Position numbers and translations under genes: made by a program. Below, one piece after another: positions 32,711-45,199 of a DNA stretch of 64,000 nt (position 1 is its first letter; each line of letters opens with the position of its first letter). The notes under the pieces were generated by a model that did not search any database, was not told where the DNA came from, and worked only from the letters and a program-made list of their open reading frames with translations. The stretch comes from Eustoma russellianum (taxonomy: Eukaryota; Streptophyta; Magnoliopsida; Gentianales; Gentianaceae): positions 5,199,053-5,263,052 of the forward strand of contig AP025054.1 in NCBI GenBank assembly GCA_036186865.1, written 5' to 3'.

Positions 32711-33412
32711 AATTCCCTCTTTAATGCTCTCATGACGCTTAGTTGTTATTTGGCTGCATGTATCTAAGATTGTCGATTCGAATATTTGCAGCAATAGTAC
32801 TGAAATGGATTTAGACTTAGACACATTATGAACACCAAATCTTGGGTCTCTCAATTAGGAGGCCGCTGACTAACCGATTTACACATTTTACGAAGTTATT
32901 TAAGAATAAAGCAATATAGGAATTCGAAGTGAGAATATGACATTTTAAATCTAATAAAATCCCTTTAATTGACGCCTCTCATAGCCTTCTTTGGATGGAT
33001 TATTTTATTGGACAATAACACGAAGTACAATATGAACCACAGAACTTTTCTTCCAAAACAGGAAGATAACGACATCACAAAAGACAACAGTTTTCCCAGA
33101 GCAAAACTTGTACCATTCTTTAGCACGACTTCTAAACTTCAAGTCCTAATTTCTAAATTATGGTATTCAGAAGCCAAAAGAAATTCTTGCCCCAAAAAAA
33201 ATGCCAAAAGAATCATATATTTCATATTTCAAGCATGATGGGTGGATCCTGGTACAAAAGATGGCCTTTATGCCTCAACAAATTGGTACAGTTCCATTGT
33301 TCTGAGACTCAAAAAGCTCAAAAAACAAAAAAGGGTTCACTCCCATCTACTAAAAAACTTGAAAACATAACACATGCAACAAAGCTAAGCATTTTGCTTC
33401 AAGCAAATATTT
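32711..33412 (-). other. Downstream flank and likely 3' UTR of the patatin gene
   Basis: The stretch just below 33413 should hold the 3' UTR of the minus-strand gene. No polyadenylation signal can be chosen with confidence in this AT-rich DNA. The rest holds nothing recognised. Confidence 0.4.
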
Positions 33413-33685
33413 TCAGGAGGCAGGTTTCGAAACAGGTTGCTTGAATGCAACAGTTGGAGCGATCCGGCAACTCCTCTTCTCATGCTCTTGTATTAGCTCT
33501 CCCGCGAACCAATCCAGCTTCTCCAGATTGCTCTGCTCTTTCATCCTCTTCCCACTGAACAGCACCGATTCTACATTTTTCTGCTTCAACATTTCGTCCC
33601 CTATCCTCACCAACAGCTTTACATTTTCAGGGCTCGGGTCTGAGTCCATGTTCAGTCCACACCCCTTGATCCCTGATCCAGTCGC
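33413..33685 (-). CDS. Exon 2 of the group III patatin gene
   Basis: Encodes the last 90 residues, from ATGSGIKG to KPAS and a TGA stop at 33415-33413. The acceptor is acgacag on the minus strand, also phase 0, so the junction reads RIQ-ATG without loss. The open frame extends upstream to 33838, but that part is intron sequence. Confidence 0.88.
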   Translation of the reverse strand, partial: ATGSGIKGCGLNMDSDPSPENVKLLVRIGDEMLKQKNVESVLFSGKRMKEQSNLEKLDWFAGELIQEHEKRSCRIAPTVAFKQPVSKPAS

Positions 33686-36600
33686 CTGTCGTTTACATTC
33701 ACACAAATATTCCTTTTTATCATCATAAAAAGACTGCAAAACAATATGCAATTGCAATCTAACTGCATTGCATTGTAATCTCATGTTTTCTGACTTGTTT
33801 CCACTAAGAATAGGGATAAGTTTGATCAGAAGTTGCAATCACCGTTATTAATTTTTAGAAGCTATAAGACAAAAGTTCACATGGTAATAATTCACACAGT
33901 AGAATGTTTCAGAGGAATGCCCAATGTCAGCACTTGTAAGATTGTTCAATCAAGTGTATCATCAGTTGTGTATGATTTCCTTTTCGTTGGTCCCAAAATA
34001 GATATGTCAAACAAAACGTATGTCACCAACTAACAAAAAGAAATAAATCAAGTGATTCATAAACAGTTCCAAAAAGATCCTTTCTAACCAACATATGGTT
34101 GGCGTGGTGGTTCAGCACCTCGTCCTTTAAGCATGTGGTTGGGGGTTCGATCTCCGCTCATGTGAATAGAGCAAACCATTTGGCCAGTCCAATACCACTT
34201 CGTGTGCTGACCGCAGAGACGGAGGATTAATCTTGTCTTTCGGCTGGGAGGATACATCGGGGCAACCCATTAAAAAAAAGATCCTTTCTATAATGAGTTC
34301 GTGATCAAACTCACATGTGGCTCTAAGGGATCCCAACAAAACTTGATAATTCAATATCTCGATTGACACGCTTAACCAGTTTTAGCCTAGATGTTTAATT
34401 TAAAATATAAACTCAACATGATCGAGTTTTCGATTTGACAGTTCCAAACTCAGTAAAGTAGGAGAGTTGTGTTAGGTTGACAGCCAATATGAAACTTAAT
34501 CACTAAACGTGATTATGGATCAAAGAAGAAATTGCGATAATCAGTGTTGTCAATAGCGCGAGGCGCACTGTAGCGCGTCGGCCAAATTTTTGTAGCGCGT
34601 AGCGCATAGCGCCGTAGCGCGCGCTACACACATCTGAGGCGCATAGACAACCAATAAACTAAAATATTAGGCAACAACTATAAACATAATATAAAATTTC
34701 ATAATTGTTCAAAAAGTTTAAGCATAGATATAATTAAAACATAGATAGAACATAAAAACAATTGTTCAAATTGTTCAAACTTCCAACATAACTAAAACTA
34801 AACTAATTCCGAATCATCAAACAAAAAATCTTCATTTTCTTCATCCGTATTATCTTCTCCATCTGAAGCTAGAAGATCAATTTCTTCTTCTCCATCTCAA
34901 TAATAAATCATCATCAAACACATAATCTGATGGGATTGTAGCTTAGGCTTTATTATTTAGTTTTTCTTTTCTTTTATTTTAATAACAAAAATTACTATTT
35001 TTTCAAAAAAAATTTGAAATTACTGAAGCACGCGCTACGTGCGCTACGCGCGCTACGTGCGCCTCGGCCGCGCTACAAGGAGGTTGCTACGCTACATGAC
35101 CTTGTAGCGATTGATCTTGCGCTACGCGCGCTACGCGCTACAAGCGCGCTACAGGCGCGCTACAGGCGCGCTACAGACAACACTGGCGATAATACTAGGA
35201 GTTCTCTATATGGAACACATCATATGGTCCGAATGCGGAGGATAAGCCGCTAAAGACTTTCTTTCTCGTAAACAATCACTTATTTTCGATTAAGAGTCTC
35301 GTCAAGGACCGTTGTATCTGGAGGCTTGGATGTAATTCTAAAGCAAGGGACCACGTCACATAGTCCGAATGTGGCGACAATTGAACTAGAGTGCTGCATT
35401 TCCTATAGAATTCGGATGCAGTGAAAAATAAACAAGAGTTACTATAAGTTCGATACTAAGAGGGAAAGTATTAGGTTAGGTATGAGTATCGGACTAGAAA
35501 CATGGAAAATGGAACTCTAACGGGGAAGACAATTGAGATAGTGGACAAAATGATAAGGATAAAAGTAAATATTTTATGCTTGAAAGAGACGAAGTGTATA
35601 GGTGAGAAAGCTAGGATGTTGGGCAATTCAGGATTAAACTGTGATAAACATAAAAGAATAAAACAATAAATGAAATTTGGACTATTATAGCTACATCATT
35701 AAGAGATGAAGTAGTAGGTGTTATTAGGAAAGAAGATAGAATTATAGCCCTTAAGTTGGTGTTTGACAAAGAAACAATCGATATTATTAGCGTATATGCT
35801 CCTCAAGTGGGTTTAGACGAGACTATAAAGGTTCAATTTTAGAAAGATTTAGAAAACATAATGCGTAAAATTCCAATAGATGTGAAGACCTTTATAGAGG
35901 AGATGTAAATAGACATGTAGGTAAAAAATAAGGATTATAATGAGGTATATGATGTGTTTGATTTTGGAAACAGGAACGATGAAGGAAGATCAATATTGGA
36001 TTTTACAATAGCGTATAGACTAATACATTTTTCCAAAAATATATATGAACACATGATTTACATTCAAAAGTGGATCAAATAAGTCGCGGATGGACTGTTT
36101 CATGACTCATGTGAAAGATAGAAGAGTTTGCAAGCACTGTAAGGTGATCATAGGAGAAAGTTTAATAATACAACACTGTCTTGTAGTTGGATGTTCGTAT
36201 CTGATATAGGATATTGATAAAACAAAAGCATATAGAACCCAATACAAAATAGTAGACAAGTAGATTTTAGAAAAGTAGTATTAGAGCAAATAGCCTTAAG
36301 AAATTCGAGTGGTGATGCAAAGGAAGCATGGGAGGATATAACGGTAAATATACAAAAATAGCGAAAATTTTACTTGGCCAATCAAAAGGTCGAGCACATG
36401 CAAATAAAAAATCTTGGTAATGAAAAGAAGAAGTGCAAGACAAAGTAAAAAAGAAAAAGAAAAATAGTCATAAGACACTTCAACTATACAGAATTCAAAA
36501 GAATTGGGAAGAATATAAGCTTGCTAAGAAAGAAGCTAAAGAGGTTGTAAGATAAGTCAAATCAAAGGTGTTTGAAGATTCTCATAAGCGGTTGGACACG

Positions 36601-39600
36601 AAAGAAGGTGAAAGAGAAGTGTATAAAAGAGAGAAAGGAAGACAAGAGATTTTATTCGTATTAAATGCATTAAAGACAAAGATAGCAAAATTTTAGTAGA
36701 GGAAAGGACAACCAAAGATATATGGAGAAGATATTTTGAGAAACTTTCAATGAATCAGAAGGAAATGAACTTGTATTGAAAAGGTTACATAACTCTAAAA
36801 AGGATAGAAACATAACATCCAGTGCGAGAATTCGATTCCTAGAAGTAGAAGATGCTTTGAAAAGGATCAAAATGGTAAAGTGATTGGACAGACGATATTC
36901 CAATTGAAGCTTCAAAATGCTTAGGAAAAGAAGGTATTATATGGCTCACTGTTCTTTTTAACAAGGTTGTAAAGACCGGAAAGATGCTTGACCAATTGAG
37001 GAAAAACACTTCATTTATGGCGGAAATATCAACAACAGAGACTATTCATATCTTGAGAAGATTAATAGACTAATATCAAGAGAGGCATCAAGATTTGCAT
37101 ATGCTTTTCATTGACTTGGAAAAGACATATGATATAACTACATGAGAGATCCTATAGAGAATGCTTAAAAAGAAAGGTGTTAGAATAACATATACAGAAA
37201 CTGTTAAACACATGTATGAAAACATGATGACCAACGTTAGAACACTAGCAAGACTAAGCCCAGAGTTCTCTACTACAGTTTGTTTACACCAAGGATTTAC
37301 ATTAAGTCAATACTTATTTATTTTAGTTGTAGATAAGATCATTCGACACATTCAAGATACAGTTTTGTAGAGCATGTTATTCGTAAATGACATTGTGTTG
37401 GTGGATAAGACTAGTGAAGGAATTAATGCTCAGTTGAAATGTTAACAAGAGACATCAGAGGTAAAGACTTTCAAATTGAGTCGAAAAAAGTTGTGTATTA
37501 AATTTAATTATACCAACAAAAGAATGACCTTGGAACCAGTGTAAAACTGAAAGACCAAGAGATTCACCTGACCGAGAATTCTAGGATTTAAGATATAAAC
37601 TACAGAAAGATAGAGGAATTGACAAGAATGTGAATCACATGGTACAGGCAAGGTGGTTGAAGTAGATAAGTACATCAAGTCTTCTTTGTGATAGGAAAGT
37701 ACCTTTAAAGCTTAAAGGAAAGTTTTACAGGACGACAATAAGAGCCGCACTGTTGTACATGTTTGAACGTTGGGTAGTAAATTATGAGCATGAACAAAAG
37801 ATGCGAGTGACGGAAATGAGAATGTTAAAATGAATATGTGCACATACAACGAAAGATAAGATAAGAAATGAACATATAAAGAAAAAGGTTTCGATGACTC
37901 TTATAGATGAGAAGATGAGGGAGTCAAGGTTAAGATGGTATGAACATGTGCAAAGACGTCCTACAAATACGCCTGTTAGGCGGTGTGAGACAACAATGAG
38001 GTACAAGTTAAACTTGGTAGAGGTAGACCAAAAAAGACATGGAAAAAGAGAATAAGGAAGGATATGTGACAATTAGAGAGCCTATGGTCATTAATAAAGC
38101 ACAATGCAGACAATCGATTCATATAGCTGATGTCATGTAGATGATATAAGATTTCAGTAAAATCCTTAGATATTTAGGCCTAAAACACAGTTGATATGAA
38201 TGATAGCCTTGAAAGATGCATATTCTAAATGCACATATTATGCATTAAGTATTATGAGACACAAAAGTATGGTAAGATTTATGCTATTTTTCCAAAAAAA
38301 AAAACAAAAAAATAACCCTTTTGAAATCGAATTCCAACCAACTTTTAGACTTAATGAGTCATAAACAAGTTATGAAATTTTGCGTTTCCTCTACAAGCCA
38401 ACTACGTATTTTATGGCTCTCACTGGTCTTTATGCATCCAAGGGATGGAGAGGAAGTATTTCCCTTTTTTTTCATATCCATAAGTACGACGCAGTAACTC
38501 TTTTTTTTTTTTGTAAGTAATATACTAGTCACTATAAGAAGGACGAAGTAACTCAATTATAATGCAATATTGAAATGATTAAAGGGTAACTAGGAGAATG
38601 TCTACTAGTCAGTCCATAACTAATAACAACAGACAAATGGGCACTGAGCCCAAATTTAAGGGGAAAAAACACTCGGCTGCCATGTTATTCCCCATTATAG
38701 AGTATAACTATTAAGATGACTAAGAAGAGAGATTTTATGGTATTCCATGAGTAAGGATTAACTAGTGGCACAATAAAATAATGATTAGTGATTCTAAGAG
38801 ACTCACTTGTATCTACAGATTTCATAGGTGGAGAGTAATCATTCTAGAAGTATTACAAAAATTTTCGAGCAATAATTGTTTCTGGATAGAAAAAAACCAC
38901 ACAGAGAGGAGGAGCTGCTGAAAATCTCAAAAGAATCAAACCAGCTGTAAAAGCCTGAAAGAAGACTGTGAGTGAGCAATTTGGTGACTGTCAAGGAAGG
39001 ACATTGTCAAAATGTGGTAATAAAAAGAATCCCTACCCAGAGGCAGATGTGAGGACAATTAGTTGTATCACAAAAACGGTAAAAAAAGGAGAAAACACAT
39101 CCTGACTCCTGACCCCCTCAGGTGTTACAAGTGGATCACAGACTGCAACCATAATTGTTCACAGCTTGCCAAAATATAAAGAGGTAGACGTTTTGGCAGT
39201 TTTATAGGGAAAACTACCATATACATCCCCTTTTTTGGTACCTCTCTGTAACAATATACACTTTACCCTTTCTTCCTGAAAGAGAAAGACGCCACTGTTT
39301 TATTTTCTTAAATCATCATAATATACTGTTTATATTTATGATAATGTGTCATCTATGCAGGTATGTACAGAGTTGGAGGTCTAACTGGAAGCAAACTCTC
39401 CATCCTTTGGGATGGAGGTATTGTTTGACTACCTCTCACCCTCCTTAGACCCTAACAATAGCTTTTGCTATCGTTGGGATATCTGGGTATGTGTTGTTGT
39501 TGATGATAATTTTTCCCTTAGCCATCAGGGTAATAAAGATTTGTAAGGTAAGAAAGTTTGCCTGGTTGCTATTGAACTTTTCTCCTTCTGCCAAACTAAG

Positions 39601-42600
39601 AAATTTCATGCCTAAAAAAATATATATAAGCAGGGATCCAATTTGCCCATCAAGCCAATATAACAACTCCAGTGCAAACTTGAAATCTGAGGGCATGTGC
39701 AGATAGAACTGGCAAACCAAAACCGTATGGTACTAGACCTCTTCAAGGTATCTAGTAGAAAGATTAAGGTAAACAAAATATCTTCAAACTTAGCATTTCC
39801 TTTAATTGTTTCAAATAGGATCTCAAGTGATGGATAAATGGTAGTTCAGAAAGTGTTTTGAACAGGATAAATGAAGGCATAGGGCAATCAGTAAGATGAT
39901 GAGCAAACAGCAGAACACACAGAGCAAAGGACAAAATGTTTTAAGTCTACCCAACCTGTCTCCTTGTCTGTCCCACTCCGCCAACTGACAACATTATTCA
40001 CCATTTATTTTTTGGCTCTAAACCTTGCTTCCACCCCTTTCTTTCCCTTTTTTATCATATACTTCCTCATAGCCCCCCCCCCCCCCCCCCAAACACACAT
40101 TTTTAATTAAAGAAGAAGAAAAATACAGTGAGCCAAAAGCAAAATGAACTGCAATCCAAGAGATGAAAAATTTGACACAAATGCTATCCTTAACTTTTTG
40201 TTATTAAGCCATAACTGTGTACTAAAACTCAGTTTCTTCAAATATTAGCTTTCATACCAGTAATTCGATAGCTTTTACAGTTCGGCTAAGGTTAGATCTC
40301 AAGTAGTGGTTTAAGTGTCCAAACAATATTCCAGACAAGAAATGTTCTTGAACAATGTGGATCGACTTAAGAATTAAAACTCTTTGATAAAACTTATATG
40401 ATCTACTTTAAGACTCAATACATTTATTGTCTAAGTTCTTACAAGTCTAAAAGGTTACAAAAGAACATAAGCACATAGATGATTTTTATTTTTTTATTTA
40501 AAAAAATAAGAAGACAATGATGCTGTGGAATTTATTGCATCTTCATTGGTGATGCCCTCATGCTTATATGCTGGTAGTCAATCCTCAAAGTTGGTCTCCA
40601 CTTCCTCAAACCTGAGACCGGATCTCCTCACCCCTTTTTCCCACCTCACTGCACACTGCCCGACACGTGGCAACAGAAGAAGGTGGTGAGGCTAAATGAG
40701 GGTCACCTGCATCTAGCATCACCACATCCTATGCTGCCATGTGTCGGGCGGTAAGCAATGGGATGACGAAAAAAGGGGTGAAGAGATATCATCCCCTCAA
40801 ACCTTTTCTTTTGGATCAATCGAACTTAAGAAATAATTTTTATTCAAAAACTCTTCCTACCAGTACAACACCACCTTACACACAAACACACACATACATC
40901 ATCTATATATTCCACATACATACGTACATACATACACAAACAATAACACTCAAACCTTTTTCTCATTATACGTGTGTGTCTGTATATATATATGTACAAA
41001 ATATCGTTTGCTATGGGTTATACTCCCTTGTAGAAGGAGGTAACAATCACTACATACATAGAAACTTCCCCATCTCAACAACCACAAAAAGCTAAAGACT
41101 AAATAAATGCAAATGACCAAAACAGCCTGTTACATCCTATTCAATTTGTACCCAAACGTCAGCCCCATCCCGTTTCATCCAGTTGCAAATAAATTCGTAT
41201 GACGTATGCATACGTCAACATGCACATAAAATGGAGTTTGCTAACAACATTCATGTCATCAAAAGATAAGCAACCATTAATACTTACCTTTATCACCAAA
41301 AATTATACAAATAGTTATAAAAGTTGGGTAATTAAAAAAATCAACCTGGAGCAATATCTAATAGACAACAAGGGCCCACCCAACACCATTGAAATATAAT
41401 AGAATAAAGCAAAATGACTCACTAAATTGGTTATGCTTCTTATATTGCAAAGTAGCAATTAATCTAAATAGCTTGACACAATTTTCATTATGAGTAATGA
41501 GAAAATGTAGTATGGTTGCATACATCCGACCCTCATACTTTTGCCATAGGCAGGAGGTTTTTTTAAGACAATGGTTAATGTTGTTGTATTTGTATTTTTC
41601 TAAAACATTAGTCAAATATTTAAATACGAAGTGTAAATCATTAAATTATAATTGTCAAATATGGATTTTATAATTCGCGCACCTGAATACGGACGTAATT
41701 ACTGCTACGGCTCTGGCCAAAAGCCATGGCAACGGCGTGGTCGACTAATTCAGCCGAGCCGTCTCCGCATATACGAGCCAACGGTCTAGCCCAGTCCTTA
41801 GCCTTCCAGCTCTTCACCTTATCGTAACCGAAGCTGCCCTCCAGGAGCTGACCTGTGCCGAGTGAAAGTACCAAAATGTCCTCTACACCACGGACAAACG
41901 GGAACTCTTGTTTGTTATGAAGCACGTGCGTTATAGCCGCCGCTGTTGGGTTACTCATGGCTAAGCCTCCGTCCACCCCAACGCAGCGTGTTTGACCGTC
42001 GATTGACTTCATAACCACCGGTTCGAACACCGCCGGCTCTGCTGACGTGGCTCGGCAAACCTCCCACAGCCGGAAATCAAAGCTGTCCGTCTCGAGCGCG
42101 TCGGCTCGGGAGAACAAAAATGGCGCCGCACTGGACAAATCGTAGCAGGGAATTAAAACGGGTTTTAACGTGTCTTTTAACGTCAGGGCCCGACCCGTTT
42201 TATCAACAAACGCCTCTTTCATTGATTTCTCCAATGAATTGGTGGAGCCACCGCCGGCACCACCGCCTCCTCCGCCGTGTAACATTCTGCTGATGAGATT
42301 TCCCTTTCCGGAGCGGTAGAATTTTTTTCCTTGGCCGGCGAGGAATTTCCACGTGTCCTCAGCTTGAAAAATAGGACGACGATTTTCATGATCCTTCGTG
42401 GCGAAGAGCATGGCCGTGAAAATACCTCCAACGCCGCTGCCGGCTGCTACGTCGAAATAATCGGCGATTCTGGCGTTCGGATTGCCTGATTTCACCTTTA
42501 AAACGTTTTCCAAATAAGCAAGGGCTTTTCCAGCTATGATGCTTCTCATTCCACCACCGTCAATAGAAAGAATACATATCTTTCCTCTCTGATTCTTTAT

Positions 42601-42837
42601 CGACTGCACACCACCACCGGAAATATCCTCGACTCTCGGCGACGTCGAAACGACGTCTCTAATGCTATTCAATTCTTCAATAGTCGGAGGAGGAGAAATC
42701 TGTTTAGGAATCCAAATCTTCTGATCATCATAACCAAATAGAAACTTGCTTTCTAGAATCGAAAAAATCTCGTAACTCAGCTTATCGCTATCGATGCTGG
42801 GCTCTTGCATTTCTAAAGGAGAATGAAGATTAGCCAT
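33413..42837 (-). CDS. Patatin-related phospholipase A, group III (two exons)
   Basis: Acyl hydrolase of the plant patatin-like family; group III members act on membrane glycerolipids and influence cell elongation and lignocellulose content. Joined exons (42837-41683 and 33685-33413) give 475 residues, the usual length for the group. Exon 1 shows the oxyanion-hole motif DGGGMRS at residues 93-99, GSGVG at 133-137 and DGG at 289-291. The central motif is GXGXG, not the GXSXG of classical patatins, which is the group III hallmark. A Gly-rich loop lies at 188-197. Exon 2 encodes the conserved tail with EMLKQKNVESVLFSGKR, NLEKLDWFAGEL and RIAPTVAFKQ. The ATG at 42837 is preferred; a longer frame would have to begin at TTG. 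No frameshift or stop is seen. Subtype within group III is undetermined. Confidence 0.92.
34087..34274 (+). repeat. SINE with B box, poly(A) and target duplication
   Basis: The insert is flanked by aaaaagatcctttcta (34071-34086 and 34275-34290). It has tggcgtggtggttcag near the head, a B-box ggttcgatctc at about 34145-34155 and a short poly(A) at its end. It is distinct from F1, F2 and F3. Confidence 0.82.
34542..35185. mobile_element. Non-autonomous hAT element with GCGCTA arrays
   Basis: A 644-bp element with perfect 10-bp terminal inverted repeats cagtgttgtc / gacaacactg and a perfect 8-bp duplication gcgataat (34534-34541, 35186-35193). Eight bases is the hAT hallmark. Both subterminal regions are packed with gcgcta/tagcgc units, presumably transposase-binding repeats. 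The AT-rich centre has no transposase. Confidence 0.93.
35430..38150 (+). pseudogene. Decayed RTE-type LINE
   Basis: Translated fragments follow the RTE order. Endonuclease pieces at about 35540-36190 include VNILCLKETKCIGEKAR and AYAPQVGLDET. Reverse transcriptase at about 37085-37430 includes DLHMLFIDLEKTYD, EILWRMLKKKGVRI, VRTLARLSPEFSTTV, LHQGFTLSQYLF and a degenerate catalytic box FVNDIVL where active elements have FADD. Many stops and frameshifts are present, so it is old. The ends are approximate and no target duplication was found. Confidence 0.82.
39335..39500 (+). repeat. TS-like SINE F1 (intronic)
   Basis: Reads 'gtgtcatctatgcaggtatg', 'ctaactggaagcaaactct', 'tcctttgggatgga', 'ccctaacaatagcttttgct' and 'ggatatctgggtatg', then gttgttgttga. 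The TTG tail at the plus-strand end fixes the orientation. Confidence 0.68.
40073..40090. repeat. Poly(C) tract
   Basis: About 18 consecutive C. In the minus-strand gene transcript this is an intronic G run. Confidence 0.9.
40614..40795. mobile_element. Foldback MULE-MITE, G-box family (intronic)
   Basis: A 182-bp copy with a perfect 9-bp duplication ctcaaacct (40605-40613 and 40796-40804). Arms contain cccgacacgtggcaac and gctgccatgtgtcggg, so the right G-box is mutated by one base. Confidence 0.9.
41385..41592 (+). repeat. SINE-like repeat F2 (intronic)
   Basis: Runs from 'ccattgaaatataatagaat' through 'gcatacatccgaccctc' to 'aatgttgttgta'. It ends about 90 bp from the exon 1 donor on the intron side. 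Confidence 0.6.
41683..42837 (-). CDS. Exon 1 of the group III patatin gene
   Basis: Encodes residues 1-385, including the whole catalytic core. It ends in SSNYVRIQ followed by a GT donor (cag then gtgcgcg on the minus strand), in phase 0. It is much more GC-rich than the surrounding DNA. Confidence 0.93.
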
Positions 42838-43395
42838 CTCTAAAAAAAGACCAATCAAATTCAATCAATCTCCTCTCAGCCCATATGAGAAAGAAGGTTT
42901 AGAGAATAAACAGAATCAGATATGAATAGAATCGATGAATATTCAGCTTTTTTTTGGGTGAATGTGTGGCGGTTTGCTTGCGAAAAAGGGGTCAAATAGA
43001 GAAAGTATACAGGGGGTTACTTTTAAAGAGTCAAGGAAGGAGAAACTAATCTGGAAGTTGTTATAGATTGCCAACCTTTACCATATCTTTAATCTCTCTA
43101 AAGAAAAGGAAAGGGGAGGTGGAAGGATGAAGACAAACGTCACAAAAGCCACGCAGGAGGCAGCTATCTCAGCGTTTGCAGAGGATGTCTGTTCGCTTTT
43201 AATTATAGTGTTCTAGCACTATTAATGGGAAGTTATTTATTCTTTTATCCTTAAATATGTAAACAAGAAGCGATTTTTTTTTTATAACATGCTTGAGTTA
43301 GTCGTACCTATACATAATTTAGTGCTTAAACACTCTTATCACAATTGACAAGTATAATCAAATTGGATTTCTAGAATGCATTATAAATGACTTTA
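42838..43395 (-). promoter_or_regulatory. Upstream region of the patatin gene
   Basis: Holds the 5' UTR and proximal promoter of the minus-strand gene. No TATA box is clear enough to call. The next recognisable element (LTR remnant) begins at about 43396. Confidence 0.35.
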
Positions 43396-44189
43396 TAAAA
43401 CCGCAAGTCGTCCAATGAGCAGGTTGGCCATTTTGGACTAAACATGCAATCAGGTCGGCGCCATCAAAAAACGCATGATGTTCCAGTGACGTCGATCACC
43501 ATCTGAGATATGCCACAATAGCAGATCAGCCTCAATCAACAGGTTAACTAAACAGTATGCCCACCAAACTTAAGCTAAAGTTAAATCAGCTCGGCCAAGA
43601 CAGCCTTCGCCACGTGGTCAGCTCTACAGGCATTGCAACACAGGGCGTCGACTCATCAACACTTGGCCAACATGGACATGGTACATGACACTTGGTATCT
43701 TCCGGCTTCCCCAAACATGCATTGGTCTAGTCAACAGACTACAAAAGGCATTTATGCCACCAGACAAGGAGGAGAAGTTGAAAAACATTCAGATGGACAT
43801 ATAACATTCCTCTCAAATTACGTAAAATTCCCACAACAAGATAAGTTCTGTAAATTCCATTATAAACAAAATTTTAAAAATGGAATAACACATAACTAAC
43901 TTGAGCGTCGGATGGTTTTCCTGGAGTAACAACTCCGGGACCTCCAACGTTGCTAATTATTGCATATTTCAGTAGCAAATTCCATACGCCTTTATCTGAA
44001 TCATCTTTTCTATCCAAGAGACAGACCCAGCTTCGCCATTTTGGCGCTTGATTGAGGACCAATCAGGCTTTTATTTACATACTTCTTTTACCAAAGTATA
44101 TAAAACCTACTTAAAATGGTTCAAACAAACTAGCATTAATGTGAGAAATCCTCTCGGCGTCATAGATTTACAGGCACCAATTGTCCATT

Positions 44190-45110
44190 AAAGGAGGACT
44201 TGCATGAACAAGTTGGGCACTATGATCAAACTCCAGGAGTTACCCATGAAGAACACATGCAAGCAGTGTAATATATTGTACAAAACATGAGTGCATTTCA
44301 AGCTTTGTCCGAATAGATCAAAGAGAAAGCCCTATAGGCAACTAATGTTGTTGAAGACCTTACATACGACCGTCAAGAAGGCTAGAAATATGAAGACTAT
44401 TCCTACAGGTCGAGGGATGAATTTATGGCAGATGCAAGAGGCAACAATAAAAAGCCCCAAAATGATATTCCACCTTCCAGGGAAAGCCATTGGAAGTCAA
44501 GACGCATCAATCTAAATATACACATCGAATTTCACTACCTCGTTATTATCGTGAGGATCTGAAGATCAGACATCTTTAGGCCACCAGCATTACACTCAGG
44601 TTGTATGAGAAAGTCTATTTTCTGAAGATATTGCTGAGTGTATCTGAAAAACATGCCAGATCCTTTAAGGTACATAAGCTTCCCCATGTACTTGAAGGGG
44701 AAGGCCCACGTATGGTTCCAAGAGTGTCATCCTAATCTATCTACTCACTCAAGCAGTTAGTGCAGTGGTTTAAGGCACAACTTGTGTCATCAAAACCTTT
44801 CACTAAAAATTTCTCTCACTTGATGTCATTGACGCAAGGACTACAAGAGTTTGTTTTTTAATACATGCAATGCTTCTCAGACAAATCTATGGACATAGGG
44901 GATCGCATCAACAGTGTCATGGTTGCAGCATCCGTAAATGGACTGAGGCCAGGTCGTCTATTTTCTGCCAGCTTGCAGAGAAGAATCCTAAGTCTCTAAG
45001 AGTATGCCTAGAGAAGGTCCAACAGTTTGTATGCAGTGAGGAGGTAAATAGGTTGAAAAGAGAGGTCGATCAGACTTAAGACTAGAACGCAGGGGGAAAA
45101 AACTCTGACA
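44190..45110 (+). pseudogene. Tat-lineage gag, many breaks
   Basis: Fragments of the gag core are readable in different frames: WFKAQLVSSKPFTKNFSHL, FSDKSMDIGDRINSVMVAA, NGLRPGRLF and EVNRLKREVD. Their order matches plant Tat gag proteins. Stops and indels prevent any product. Confidence 0.7.
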
Positions 45111-45199
45111 AGCCATCCCAAAAGATGGCCAAGTTATCACATGAACTTATATACGGGCTTGAGGATCCTATCCTCAAGGAGTATGGTAATGAAAGGTTG

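Larger units (their letters stand above)
33686..41682 (-). other. 8.0-kb intron of the patatin gene, filled with transposons
   Basis: GT-AG intron of 7997 bp on the minus strand. It contains a SINE (34087-34274), a hAT element (34542-35185), an RTE LINE relic (35430-38150), a TS-like SINE (39335-39500), a G-box MITE (40614-40795) and an F2 SINE (41385-41592). Stretches 38150-39335 and 39500-40610 hold nothing recognised apart from a poly(C) run. Confidence 0.85.

Noticed and set aside
33686..33838. N-terminal extension of the exon 2 open frame as a separate 141-residue gene
   Set aside because: The conserved patatin sequence starts exactly at a splice acceptor at 33685; the upstream part is intron read-through.
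35014..35253. Arg-Ala-Leu repeat protein (79 codons)
   Set aside because: It is a translation of the GCGCTA subterminal array of the hAT element.
42838..42864. Nine-residue N-terminal extension of the patatin protein
   Set aside because: The longer frame would have to start at TTG. The ATG at 42837 is the first in-frame methionine and gives a normal family length.
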